In this document: positions 1 to 8,112 of the stretch, piece by piece | Layout of the letters: each line of letters opens with the position of its first letter | Position numbering within the stretch: the stretch's first letter is position 1 | DNA from: CAYLKS01 sp964384205 [NCBI: uncultured bacterium] | GTDB taxonomy: Bacteria; JAGOEH01 | Assembly (NCBI GenBank): GCA_964384205.1 | Contig: CAYLKS010000058.1 | Location: 1-18,495 of the forward strand | Reading direction: 5' to 3' | Length of the DNA: 18,495 bases | Notes under the pieces: model-generated | Told to the model about the DNA's origin: nothing | Seen by the model: the letters and a program-made list of their open reading frames with translations, nothing else | Databases searched by the model: none | Position numbers and translations under genes: made by a program

Positions 1-21
1 ATTTTTTCATTATATAAAAAT

Positions 22-30
22 TTATCCACA
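22..30 (+). promoter_or_regulatory. Perfect DnaA-box 9-mer, isolated
   Basis: The 9-mer TTATCCACA matches the strong E. coli-type DnaA box exactly. It lies in an AT-rich gene-free stretch at the left edge of the window. I found no second box nearby and no dnaA or dnaN in view, so a replication or regulatory role cannot be claimed. In DNA this AT-rich a single chance match is quite possible. Confidence 0.25.
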
Positions 31-120
31 AATTAAAAAGGTTAAAATCTATTGATAAAAAATCAATTTGTTAGATTTAAATACTCATCATAAAAGTATA
101 TAAAAAAAGAATACTTATCA

Positions 121-155
121 AATAGAAAAGGGATACCTATTAAACAGGTATCCCT
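121..155 (-). terminator. Rho-independent terminator of the envelope operon
   Basis: A perfect 10-bp inverted repeat (AGGGATACCT at 129-138, AGGTATCCCT at 146-155) encloses a 7-nt loop. Read on the minus strand it is followed by TTTTCTATTT, an interrupted U-tract. It starts 30 bp after the stop codon of the PorV-like gene, the last gene of the leftward envelope cluster. The U-tract is only moderately strong. Confidence 0.8.
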
Positions 156-184
156 CTCTTCTAATACCAAAAAAAACTGATTTT

Positions 185-1201
185 TTAAAAAGCTAATATC
201 ATAGAAATTCGATTGATATTTCCCAAATCATTATATTTAGTCCAGGCATAATCCAAAATGAATTTAATTCCGGGGTATAATTGATAATTAATACCGAACC
301 CCACAGAAGGTCCCTCTTCAGAATTTTTTAAAAATAAAGAATTATATCCTGCTCTTAAAAATAAAAAATCGTTATAAGAATATTCAGTGCCAATAGCCAT
401 ATATTCACTATTGTTATTTGGATGTAATGCATCAATTCCCATTGTCATTTTACCAACTTGTGCATCAAAAACATCAAAAGAGATGCCCAATCTAAAATTT
501 AAAGGCATTTGAAATTTATCAGAATCAAGATGTCCCATAATCCTGTCATTATTTCCATATTTATTAGGATCAATATCATATGTAATAGCGGCATCTTTAC
601 CAGACATTTGCATTTTATTTCCAAAATTTGTGATACTCATTCCTATTTTTAAAGTTTTAAATTGAGTCTGAAACAAAGTTCCAATATCAAAAGCAATAGC
701 ATGAGATTTCATATGCCATATTTTTTCACTAACATATTTTGTAGTAAATCCGATTGAAAACCTATCTGTCAGATTAATAGCATAAGACAATCCCATAGCA
801 AAATCTGTTGCATTAAATTTTTCCCCTGTTCCTTCTGGATATTCAATTGTTCTCACCGCCATATCATCAGTTGATAAATATGTTATAAAAGCTCCAAAAG
901 TTCCCATATTTCCAGCAGGAAAAATCCCACCAAAATAATTATATTTAATATCTGCAAACCATTTATTATATGAAAAAATTAGCTGATTTTTTTCAATCCT
1001 TGCAATACCTGCGACATTCCAATACAAAGCGGAAGCATCATTTGCAATTGCTACAAAAGCACTCCCCATTCCAATTGCTTTTGCTCCAGCACCAATTTCT
1101 AAAAATGATGCAGAAGTAGTTCCTACTTTTGTGATATTAGAAGCTTTTGTCACTAAAACCATAAAATAAAACAATACCAATATTTTTATAAATTTTCTCA
1201 T
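185..1201 (-). CDS. PorV/PorQ-family outer-membrane beta-barrel protein
   Basis: The predicted product (338 residues) is an outer-membrane barrel of the PorV/PorQ group. Members include PorV, which in type IX secretion shuttles cargo to the attachment machinery. The N-terminus has a signal peptide (residues 1-20, ending TKA). The family hallmark follows: SFLEIGAGAKAIGMGSAF and then DASALYWNVAGIA (about 33-67), the glycine-rich region plus 'ALYWNPAG'-type motif. The remainder is alternating beta-strand sequence ending in phenylalanine (ISMILAF), as in many outer-membrane barrels. The ATG start has a G-rich Shine-Dalgarno sequence (GGGGGGAGAG). The gene is the last of three closely spaced genes, 11 bp after the secreted-protein gene, and a terminator follows. 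Neighbours suggest it serves the secreted protein or the receptor. Whether it is a true PorV, a PorQ or a transporter of the related FadL-like group cannot be settled here. Confidence 0.82.
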   Translation of the reverse strand: MRKFIKILVLFYFMVLVTKASNITKVGTTSASFLEIGAGAKAIGMGSAFVAIANDASALYWNVAGIARIEKNQLIFSYNKWFADIKYNYFGGIFPAGNMGTFGAFITYLSTDDMAVRTIEYPEGTGEKFNATDFAMGLSYAINLTDRFSIGFTTKYVSEKIWHMKSHAIAFDIGTLFQTQFKTLKIGMSITNFGNKMQMSGKDAAITYDIDPNKYGNNDRIMGHLDSDKFQMPLNFRLGISFDVFDAQVGKMTMGIDALHPNNNSEYMAIGTEYSYNDFLFLRAGYNSLFLKNSEEGPSVGFGINYQLYPGIKFILDYAWTKYNDLGNINRISMILAF

Positions 1202-1212
1202 TTCTCTCCCCC

Positions 1213-4200
1213 CTACTTAATCACCGCAAATTTGCCAATTTTTTCACCAATTCCAGGTGCTTTTATATGATAAATATATATCCCATAAGATATTTCAAGT
1301 CCTTCTTTTGATATCAAATCCCATGATTCTGAACCATCTGTGATCGGAGAATTATGTTCTATTTTCTTTACCAAATAACCATTTAAAGTATATATCTTTA
1401 TTGTACAAATATTGGGCAAATGTATAAACTCTATTTTTCTTGGACCTCTTCCAAACTCAAATAGATGTTTAGGTTCCCATGAAGCAGCTATTACATAAGG
1501 ATTAGGTACTACTGCAACTTTATCCAATTCATTCTTTGCTTTTACCTTATCAATATAAGGTTCCTCAGGAGAGAATTCATATGTATCATTTTCTGTAAAA
1601 GGACGTAGTGTTTTAAATACAAAAATATCGCCTGATTCTGGAGCATTAGGCACAATTGTTGTATCAGACGGTTCTTTTATAGTTACATTCCACGAAATTC
1701 GTTTAGTAAGAGAAAGTGAGCCAGTTGTATCATCAAAAAGAATTAAAATATTATCACCATAAGACCATTTTTTATCTTTATCTATATCCTTTATAATAAA
1801 ATCAGCATCTATGCCTTTTAATGTATTTTTAATAATAAAAGGAGCTGGATAATTATAAAAAACATCTGCCGAAACAGAATCTCCAGCCTCACCTTTAAAA
1901 ATAATTTCATAATCTGCAGGTTCTCCGGAACCATTTCTAAATTCCTTCACAGATACATCAAAGTTACAATCTCCTTCTACCCATCCTGTATTATCCAGAT
2001 CAACTTGTAACTCACCATAATCATTCAAAATCACATGCATACCATCAAAAATAGGATTGTTAAGTTCTCCATTAACCATGTCACTATTATAAACTGGATA
2101 ATATTTAAAATTAATTGTATAAGTTTGCCCTATTTCCATAGAAGATGCTTCTGTTATTTTAATCTTACCATCAACAGGATCCAGTATATAATCTACTCCA
2201 CTGACAAAAGCACTCTCATCAAAATATACTGTAGTAGAATCAATATTTTTCTTACTTAAAAAAACCCACATTGTATCTGCTTTAAATTGTTCTGAAAAAT
2301 AATTATCATTTTTAATTGAAAAATATATTTTTGAGTTGTCTTTCTTAAAGGTTACATAATACTTCCAATCAGAATGCACTTTCAAAGGATCAAGAATACT
2401 AACAGTTATTTTGGAGTTACTTACCCCTGTAATATGCTTAATTAAATTATTTTCAGTAGATAAATCAGAAGGCGGGACAAATCCAGCAGCAGGAGCTTCT
2501 GGCTTTACTACAACAGTATTAATATCTGTACTCAATACATTACCTGCCGCATCGACTTCTATTATCTTTGAACATTCTGATGGAGCAATATCAGGCAAAC
2601 CGGGTTGGTCACAAATTCCTTTATCGTAAAAATCCTGATAATATCCTTTATCATAACTTACAACTGCGTAATAATAAACCTGACCATTTTGTACATCATA
2701 GTCTGTCCATTGATGTCTGAGTCCTGTATCATTACCCATATCATATTGTATTCCGTTGAAAGCTACAGGATGAGGCCCTTTTAAGCCATCTATTAAATCG
2801 AATTGAGCAACTGGTTTATTAAAAGTTTTATTTCCCCAGGCATCAGTAATAATCCAACTTTCTATAAAAGAAGGATCTGTACTTTTATATATTCTATAGC
2901 CCTCAAAATCATATCCATATATATGATCTTTTGAAGATTCCGCTCTATCATCCCAGTAAAGTGTAACGTATCCATCTCCTGCAACTGCCCATACCTTTGG
3001 TTTCAAAGGTGCTTTTGCAAAGGAATAATCAGCATCATATATTTTCTGCATAGTTGCAGCATTTCTTTTTATATCTTCTTCATCTTCTCCAAATAACATT
3101 GCGATAGCAAATTTTTTAGTATCTCCAACAGATAAAGGAAAATATCCAGAACCATATAAAAATGTCAAATCTACAGTTTGTTCAGGTATTTCAAAACTTT
3201 CCTCGCTTGCAGGTTTTGTCCAATCCCATAGTTTTTCATCATCTTTTGCAGTGATATTAGGCCATACATCAGCTCTAAAACTTGTCAAACCAATTTGGTC
3301 AGATTCATCATTATCTGTATATTCAAAATTAGGTTCACCTGGATCTGGTTTTCCATTGCCTTCTGTACCATCAGGATCAGGACCTAAATAACCGGGATCA
3401 CTTGGGCCAATACCGTCAGTTCCAATATCATCAGTTTCGGGATTCCAATCGCCATCATTATCGATTCCATCATATTGACTTTCATCTACCATACCATCGT
3501 TGTCATTATCAATATTATCGTAGGGATTACCAGGTGATTCTAAAAACTTATATCCGAAATAGGCAGGTTTTCCACCCCATACACCTTTGCCATCATGATC
3601 ATATTGAAAGACCATATCATAATCAGTATCCCAATTTGCATCATCATCGCGCTGATCACCATTATCTCCAACATCAGCATCACCATACATACCAAACACC
3701 ATCTTTTCATAATCTGTTTTTGATGTATTTGTAATAAGATAAGTCCAGATTAAAATATCCTCTGCTGCTGTATTCGACCATTGATATCCTCTAACTTTTA
3801 CTTCTAATCCCATACCTCTCATGGAAGAATCTGCAGGATCAGGGTAAAATTCAAATTCATCATTATAATAATCATTCATAACAAAATAAGATTCTTGATC
3901 AGCTCTTGCATATTTACCATATTGTCCATTCCATTTACCATTCCAATCTGCTGGTTTATCAGGCCATGAATCAGGCCATGTAGTCTGATCATCATTCATA
4001 GCAATTTTATCTTGATTAGGATTTGCATATCCTGGCAATGGCTCAAATCTCCACGGTTTACCTTCTGGAGATAAATCCATTTGAGTAGTACTTCCCAAAC
4101 CATCTGTAAAAATATGGATAACATTTCCATTTGCATCTGTAACTTCTCCACCGACAATTGGACTGAATTCTGCAAAATAACTATGCCCCGAACCTTTTGG

Positions 4201-4416
4201 ATAAATACCGGATCTTATTCTTGATACTCCCTGCCATTCACCAATATCACCATAGTTAAAAAATATTGTAAGAATCTTATTTCCATCATGAATATTATAT
4301 TTTCTATCTTCCGGCCCTGCTATTTTATTCAACTTATTCATATTATTATCTTTATAAGGCCCTGCGGCAAATAAATTTACTGCTATCAATAACAAAATAA
4401 TAAATAATCTTTTCAT
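1213..4416 (-). CDS. Large secreted protein with type IX / FlgD-like C-terminal domain
   Basis: The product (1067 residues) is predicted to be exported; its substrate or ligand is unknown. Residues 1-18 are a signal peptide (hydrophobic core, ending FAA). A long N-terminal region rich in Trp, Tyr and Asp follows. Residues about 296-375 form an Asp-rich insert with DNIDNDNDGMVDE and YDGIDNDGDW motifs, resembling calcium-binding thrombospondin-type-3 loops. A fibronectin-III-like domain (about 470-620: KPKVWAVAGDGYVTLYWDD, then GYRIYKS, then YYYAVVSYD) is next. The last ~100 residues have the NPY, then IYTLNGYLVKKI, then WDL, then YGIYIYHIKAPG, then GKFAVIK pattern of the FlgD-Ig-like / T9SS type A sorting domain. 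The ATG start has a GGGGGAGGG ribosome site. The gene sits 12 bp after the TonB-receptor gene and 11 bp before the PorV-like gene, so it is probably the exported partner of both. No catalytic motif was recognised. Confidence 0.8.
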   Translation of the reverse strand: MKRLFIILLLIAVNLFAAGPYKDNNMNKLNKIAGPEDRKYNIHDGNKILTIFFNYGDIGEWQGVSRIRSGIYPKGSGHSYFAEFSPIVGGEVTDANGNVIHIFTDGLGSTTQMDLSPEGKPWRFEPLPGYANPNQDKIAMNDDQTTWPDSWPDKPADWNGKWNGQYGKYARADQESYFVMNDYYNDEFEFYPDPADSSMRGMGLEVKVRGYQWSNTAAEDILIWTYLITNTSKTDYEKMVFGMYGDADVGDNGDQRDDDANWDTDYDMVFQYDHDGKGVWGGKPAYFGYKFLESPGNPYDNIDNDNDGMVDESQYDGIDNDGDWNPETDDIGTDGIGPSDPGYLGPDPDGTEGNGKPDPGEPNFEYTDNDESDQIGLTSFRADVWPNITAKDDEKLWDWTKPASEESFEIPEQTVDLTFLYGSGYFPLSVGDTKKFAIAMLFGEDEEDIKRNAATMQKIYDADYSFAKAPLKPKVWAVAGDGYVTLYWDDRAESSKDHIYGYDFEGYRIYKSTDPSFIESWIITDAWGNKTFNKPVAQFDLIDGLKGPHPVAFNGIQYDMGNDTGLRHQWTDYDVQNGQVYYYAVVSYDKGYYQDFYDKGICDQPGLPDIAPSECSKIIEVDAAGNVLSTDINTVVVKPEAPAAGFVPPSDLSTENNLIKHITGVSNSKITVSILDPLKVHSDWKYYVTFKKDNSKIYFSIKNDNYFSEQFKADTMWVFLSKKNIDSTTVYFDESAFVSGVDYILDPVDGKIKITEASSMEIGQTYTINFKYYPVYNSDMVNGELNNPIFDGMHVILNDYGELQVDLDNTGWVEGDCNFDVSVKEFRNGSGEPADYEIIFKGEAGDSVSADVFYNYPAPFIIKNTLKGIDADFIIKDIDKDKKWSYGDNILILFDDTTGSLSLTKRISWNVTIKEPSDTTIVPNAPESGDIFVFKTLRPFTENDTYEFSPEEPYIDKVKAKNELDKVAVVPNPYVIAASWEPKHLFEFGRGPRKIEFIHLPNICTIKIYTLNGYLVKKIEHNSPITDGSESWDLISKEGLEISYGIYIYHIKAPGIGEKIGKFAVIK

Positions 4417-4428
4417 ATTCCCTCCCCC

Positions 4429-7185
4429 TTAGAATTTCAGACTAATACCAAATTTCACCTGTCTTGGTGGTGAAAAATAATCTGGTCTTAATAGGTACTC
4501 ACTTAATGTATTATATCCTTGATCTTCTGGTGTATATACTGAAATTAAACTATATGTTGCTCTTCCTGTATCATCATAAACAAAAATTTCATTTTTCCTA
4601 TCAAAAAGATTATAAATATTTAAGAAAAATCCTATCTTCGCAAAACTCAACTTGAAATATTTATAAAATTTTAAATCCACATTAAACTGAGCTGGTTTCC
4701 TTTCACTATTTTTAAATGCAGTTAATTTCCCCTGATATTGTGGAGTATATGGTAAACCACTACCATATTTTCCAAGCAAACTCAAACTCCAATTTTTAAT
4801 ATCACCAAAAGTTAAATTCACATTCAAAGTATGTCTTTGATCCCAATCAAGATAAATTAACTGCTTAACACTCTCAATACCAGAAGATGCATTTATATAT
4901 TGCTCTGTAGGATTAGATTCATTACCCTCAGCAATTGAAAAAGTATAATCAACACTTGCTGAAAAATAATTAGTTGCTCTTTTAGTTAAAGAAAATGTAA
5001 TACCTCTCACATTACCATAATCTAAATTCTTATATAACAAATACTTATCACTTCCACCAAAAGTATTATGAATTTCAGCTCCCAATAAATTTCTTATATC
5101 TTTATAAAAACCTGTAATATCAATACCTATATCAGAACCAATCTGTTGCTGAAGACCAATTTCATACTGAACAGTCTGCTGTGGCTTAAGATCTGGGTTT
5201 CCTAAAAATGAAGACGATGAAAAACCTGCAGGAACTTCAAAATCAGGATTAAGATATAATGAATAATATGGCGGAATTTGTAAAAAATGACCATAAGAAC
5301 AATGGATAACACCCTTATCAGTAATAGGATAAGCAAGACCGAGTCTTGGACTCAATTGATGTTTCACAGAAGCATCTTTATACCAAATTTTTTTCCTTTC
5401 CTCTAAAGACATTGCTTTATGTTCTGGTTTTATAGGTGCATAGATATTGGGGTCCTCAAGATCCACAATTACTTTTGCTGCCGGATCAAAAATTTCATAT
5501 CTCAAACCTATATTTAAAATTAAATCTTTCAGTTCTATTTTATCTTGAACGTAAAAGCTATATTCCTTTGGTCTCCTTGTATAGGTGTTATAACTTGTTG
5601 TTGTAAGATACCCATTCTCAGGAGAAGGAACAACAGGTTTCCAATTTGTATTACTACTTAATAAAATAGAATACTCTTCCATAAACAACTCATTAAATTT
5701 TAATTCAAAACCTGTTTTCACCTGATGTATTTTAGTAAGCTGGCTTGTAATATCAAATTTAAACACATCAGAATTTGTTTTTCTATAAAAATGTCCCATT
5801 CGTGTACCGCTAATATAAAATTTATATCCGAAGAAATCACTCAATATTTTAGGGTCAACATGATAATATGTTGTATCTTCTGGGTCTTTATGAGCATAAT
5901 ATCTATAATAATTATACAAATGTGAATATTTCAATGTATAAAATGTTTTTGGATTTAAAGTATGATCCATTGTAAAAATAAAATTTATATTATCCCTAAA
6001 ATATTTATAATCTCCATCCGGATTATATTTAAACTTATGCGAATAGGAGGTATACTCATTTTTGGTAATAAATGTGTTAAAAGTAAATTTAATCATGGGT
6101 GTGAAAAGATAGGATAATTTAAATTGTCCAGAAAGTTTTTCTGAATATTCTAAAGGAACAATCTTATTATCTCCTAATAAAGGATTGCCTTCATCATCAT
6201 ATCTCAAAACCCATGTAGAAGAATCAGCATTATACTCATAAGAATCAGTTCTATACTTTCTTTTGCCATAAAGATAACCATCATTATAATAATAACGTAA
6301 TGTAGAAAAAAATGATAATTTCCCTTTAATAATAGGTCCACTCAAAACCCCTGTAATATCTCTAATATCAAAAGGATTGACATTGTCAATTCCTAAAAAA
6401 GTTTTTTTATGAGAACTAACATAATCGCCACCAGACAAATTTATATCAAAATTATATCTATTATAATCACCATCTTTTGTAACAATATTTATTACACCGG
6501 ACATAGCCTGGCCATATTCCGCATTAAATGTTCCACTAATAACCTGAAGCTCCTGGATTGCAGAATTTTCAACATTAGCACCAAAATTTGAAGCATAAGG
6601 GTCAGTGACAGAAATACCATCAACCATAAAATTAATTTCATTACTTCTACCACCCCTAATATGCATACTGCCATCAGCACCAACAACAATACCAGCTTTT
6701 AATTCAACAATATCTGAAAATTGCTCCGATGGCATAGCTGTAATCTGTTCTGTTGACACAGATGCCTGACTTGATGTTATATCCGCCCTTATAATAGGCT
6801 TTTCAGCAACAACAACAACTTCCTGACCTTTAATTGATTCTTCAGTTAATTTAAAATCCAATCTTGTTGTAAGATCTATATTAACATTAACTTTTGTAAT
6901 TCTAACCGAAGAATAGCCTATCATCTTAGCAACAACAGTATAAACCCCGGGAGGCACATTCAATATTGTAAAATTTCCATCCAGATCAGATACTGCTCCC
7001 AACTTCTGAGCCAAATCTACCTCAACATCATCAAACCAAACAGAAGTAATTACTATATTAGCATTAGGAAGGCCTTCTCCAGTAGATGCATCTATAACCC
7101 TTCCTGCTATCTTTCCTGTCGTTCCTGCAAAACCCCTAAGAAAAAACAACAATATCAAAAATAAAACATACAAATTTTTTTTCAT
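4429..7185 (-). CDS. TonB-dependent receptor with carboxypeptidase-regulatory-like N-terminal domain
   Basis: The product (918 residues) is an outer-membrane ligand-gated transporter. A signal peptide spans residues 1-20. A CarboxypepD-regulatory-like beta-sandwich (about 24-113; GRVIDASTGEGLPNANI, DLDGNFTILNVPPGVYTV) follows, then a VVVVAEKP stretch like the conserved segment before the plug of SusC-type receptors. The plug (about 135-240) has MHIRGGRSNEINFMVDG and AEYGQAMSGVINIVTKDG. The rest is a 22-strand-type barrel with PRLGLAYPITDKGVIHCSYG and NPDLKPQQTVQYEIGL motifs, ending in LKF with the terminal aromatic residue typical of outer-membrane barrels. The length is usual for the family. 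The ATG start has GGAGGGGAG. It is the first gene of the three-gene cluster. No SusD-like lipoprotein is adjacent, so it is not a standard starch-utilisation pair; the substrate is unknown. Confidence 0.9.
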   Translation of the reverse strand: MKKNLYVLFLILLFFLRGFAGTTGKIAGRVIDASTGEGLPNANIVITSVWFDDVEVDLAQKLGAVSDLDGNFTILNVPPGVYTVVAKMIGYSSVRITKVNVNIDLTTRLDFKLTEESIKGQEVVVVAEKPIIRADITSSQASVSTEQITAMPSEQFSDIVELKAGIVVGADGSMHIRGGRSNEINFMVDGISVTDPYASNFGANVENSAIQELQVISGTFNAEYGQAMSGVINIVTKDGDYNRYNFDINLSGGDYVSSHKKTFLGIDNVNPFDIRDITGVLSGPIIKGKLSFFSTLRYYYNDGYLYGKRKYRTDSYEYNADSSTWVLRYDDEGNPLLGDNKIVPLEYSEKLSGQFKLSYLFTPMIKFTFNTFITKNEYTSYSHKFKYNPDGDYKYFRDNINFIFTMDHTLNPKTFYTLKYSHLYNYYRYYAHKDPEDTTYYHVDPKILSDFFGYKFYISGTRMGHFYRKTNSDVFKFDITSQLTKIHQVKTGFELKFNELFMEEYSILLSSNTNWKPVVPSPENGYLTTTSYNTYTRRPKEYSFYVQDKIELKDLILNIGLRYEIFDPAAKVIVDLEDPNIYAPIKPEHKAMSLEERKKIWYKDASVKHQLSPRLGLAYPITDKGVIHCSYGHFLQIPPYYSLYLNPDFEVPAGFSSSSFLGNPDLKPQQTVQYEIGLQQQIGSDIGIDITGFYKDIRNLLGAEIHNTFGGSDKYLLYKNLDYGNVRGITFSLTKRATNYFSASVDYTFSIAEGNESNPTEQYINASSGIESVKQLIYLDWDQRHTLNVNLTFGDIKNWSLSLLGKYGSGLPYTPQYQGKLTAFKNSERKPAQFNVDLKFYKYFKLSFAKIGFFLNIYNLFDRKNEIFVYDDTGRATYSLISVYTPEDQGYNTLSEYLLRPDYFSPPRQVKFGISLKF

Positions 7186-7220
7186 ACTCTCCCCTCCATT
7201 AAAAAATTAAACTTATTTAA

Positions 7221-7249
7221 AAAATAAAAAAATTAATTTAATATGTCAA
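7221..7249 (-). promoter_or_regulatory. Candidate promoter for the envelope operon
   Basis: On the minus strand a perfect TTGACA (7244-7249) is separated by 17 bp from TATTTT (7221-7226). A start point near 7214 would give a leader of about 29 nt before the receptor gene. The box lies in the 206-bp gap between the exported TPR gene and the receptor gene. The -35 is convincing. The -10 is a weaker match in a T-rich stretch. The rest of the gap is AT-rich without a clear terminator, so readthrough from gltX is possible. Confidence 0.5.
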
Positions 7250-7391
7250 GATTTTTGTCTAAAAATTTCATAATTTTTTATTTATCTCCTAATATTTTAT
7301 AGATTAATAACTTTTAAACATATCTAAATCTAAAAAAACATATAAAAAAAGACAAATTAATATTTATTTTTATCTCTTGAAAAACAATTGT

Positions 7392-8099
7392 TTACTTGGA
7401 ATTTAATTTATCCTGATAAAACTTCACACTATCTAGCATATTCATTAACTCAAAAATCTCTATTTTCACCTTATAAAAATCCTCAGGGAATACTTCTTCT
7501 TCTTTTTCTTGATATTTCTTAACAAGCTCAAGTCCTTTATCAAGACTTGCTAAAGCTTCACTATATTTCCCCAGTTTCATTTGTGCTTTTGCTAACCATA
7601 AATAAGCATCTGTATGCTTTGATTGAACTTCAATTGATTTTAAAAATGCAGATTCTGCATTTACATAATCATTCATTTTATAATATGCTTCTCCCTTATG
7701 CCTCCATGGACAAGTCCATTTAGGATTTTCTTTATTAATTTCTTCATAAATTTTAATTGCTTTTTCATACTCTCCTTTATCTAATAACAAATTCGCAATA
7801 AAAAATTTATCTCTAATCTTTGCATTATCTACTTGAGATACAACCTCATCCAAAAGAACATCTGACCAAATTTTATAAAGATAACTTTCCATAGCAATAG
7901 CATATACTTTGTCATCTGGAGTATTTTTCATCTTATTCACAATTTCAAGAGCATTTTTGAAAGATGCTTCATCTTTCTTCTCTTTAAAGCTATGATAAGC
8001 TTTTATAAAAGTTTTCCTTAAACTATTGTCTTTTTTTTCCTCTGCAAAATTAGAAACAACAAAAAAAGATAAAATCAAAAAAATAAATAAATGTTTCAT
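7392..8099 (-). CDS. Exported TPR-repeat protein
   Basis: The product (235 residues from the ATG at 8099) starts with a clear signal peptide (MKHLFIFLILSFFVVSNFA), with no lipobox cysteine, so it is likely periplasmic. Residues about 95-190 hold tetratricopeptide-type helix pairs, with repeats such as GEYEKAIKIYEEINKENP, NDYVNAESAFLKSIEV and GKYSEALASLDKGLEL. These fold into a protein-binding superhelix, but no partner or enzymatic activity is visible. A GTG two codons upstream (8105) is also in frame. I prefer the ATG because GGGGAG lies 7 nt before it and almost abuts the GTG. The gene begins 13 bp after gltX and its ribosome site touches the gltX stop codon, so the two are probably co-transcribed. 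Its exported nature fits better with the envelope genes downstream than with gltX. Confidence 0.8.
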   Translation of the reverse strand: MKHLFIFLILSFFVVSNFAEEKKDNSLRKTFIKAYHSFKEKKDEASFKNALEIVNKMKNTPDDKVYAIAMESYLYKIWSDVLLDEVVSQVDNAKIRDKFFIANLLLDKGEYEKAIKIYEEINKENPKWTCPWRHKGEAYYKMNDYVNAESAFLKSIEVQSKHTDAYLWLAKAQMKLGKYSEALASLDKGLELVKKYQEKEEEVFPEDFYKVKIEIFELMNMLDSVKFYQDKLNSK

Positions 8100-8112
8100 A
8101 AACACTCTCCCC

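Noticed and set aside
3402-3734. 110-codon plus-strand frame rich in His, Tyr and Arg
   Set aside because: It is the antisense of the Asp-rich repeat of the secreted-protein gene. Asp and Asn codons read backwards give the His/Tyr-rich composition, and there is no ribosome site or known family.
6492-6689. 65-codon minus-strand frame inside the TonB receptor gene
   Set aside because: It is an out-of-frame reading of the plug domain, whose real frame carries conserved plug motifs.
7382-7393. AAACAATTGTTT palindrome at the end of the exported TPR gene as a terminator
   Set aside because: It is a perfect palindrome but has no loop, only two G-C pairs and no proper U-tract, so it is unlikely to terminate transcription.
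8103-8105. GTG two codons before the ATG of the exported TPR gene as the start
   Set aside because: The GTG almost abuts GGGGAG, while the ATG is at normal distance and begins a standard signal peptide.
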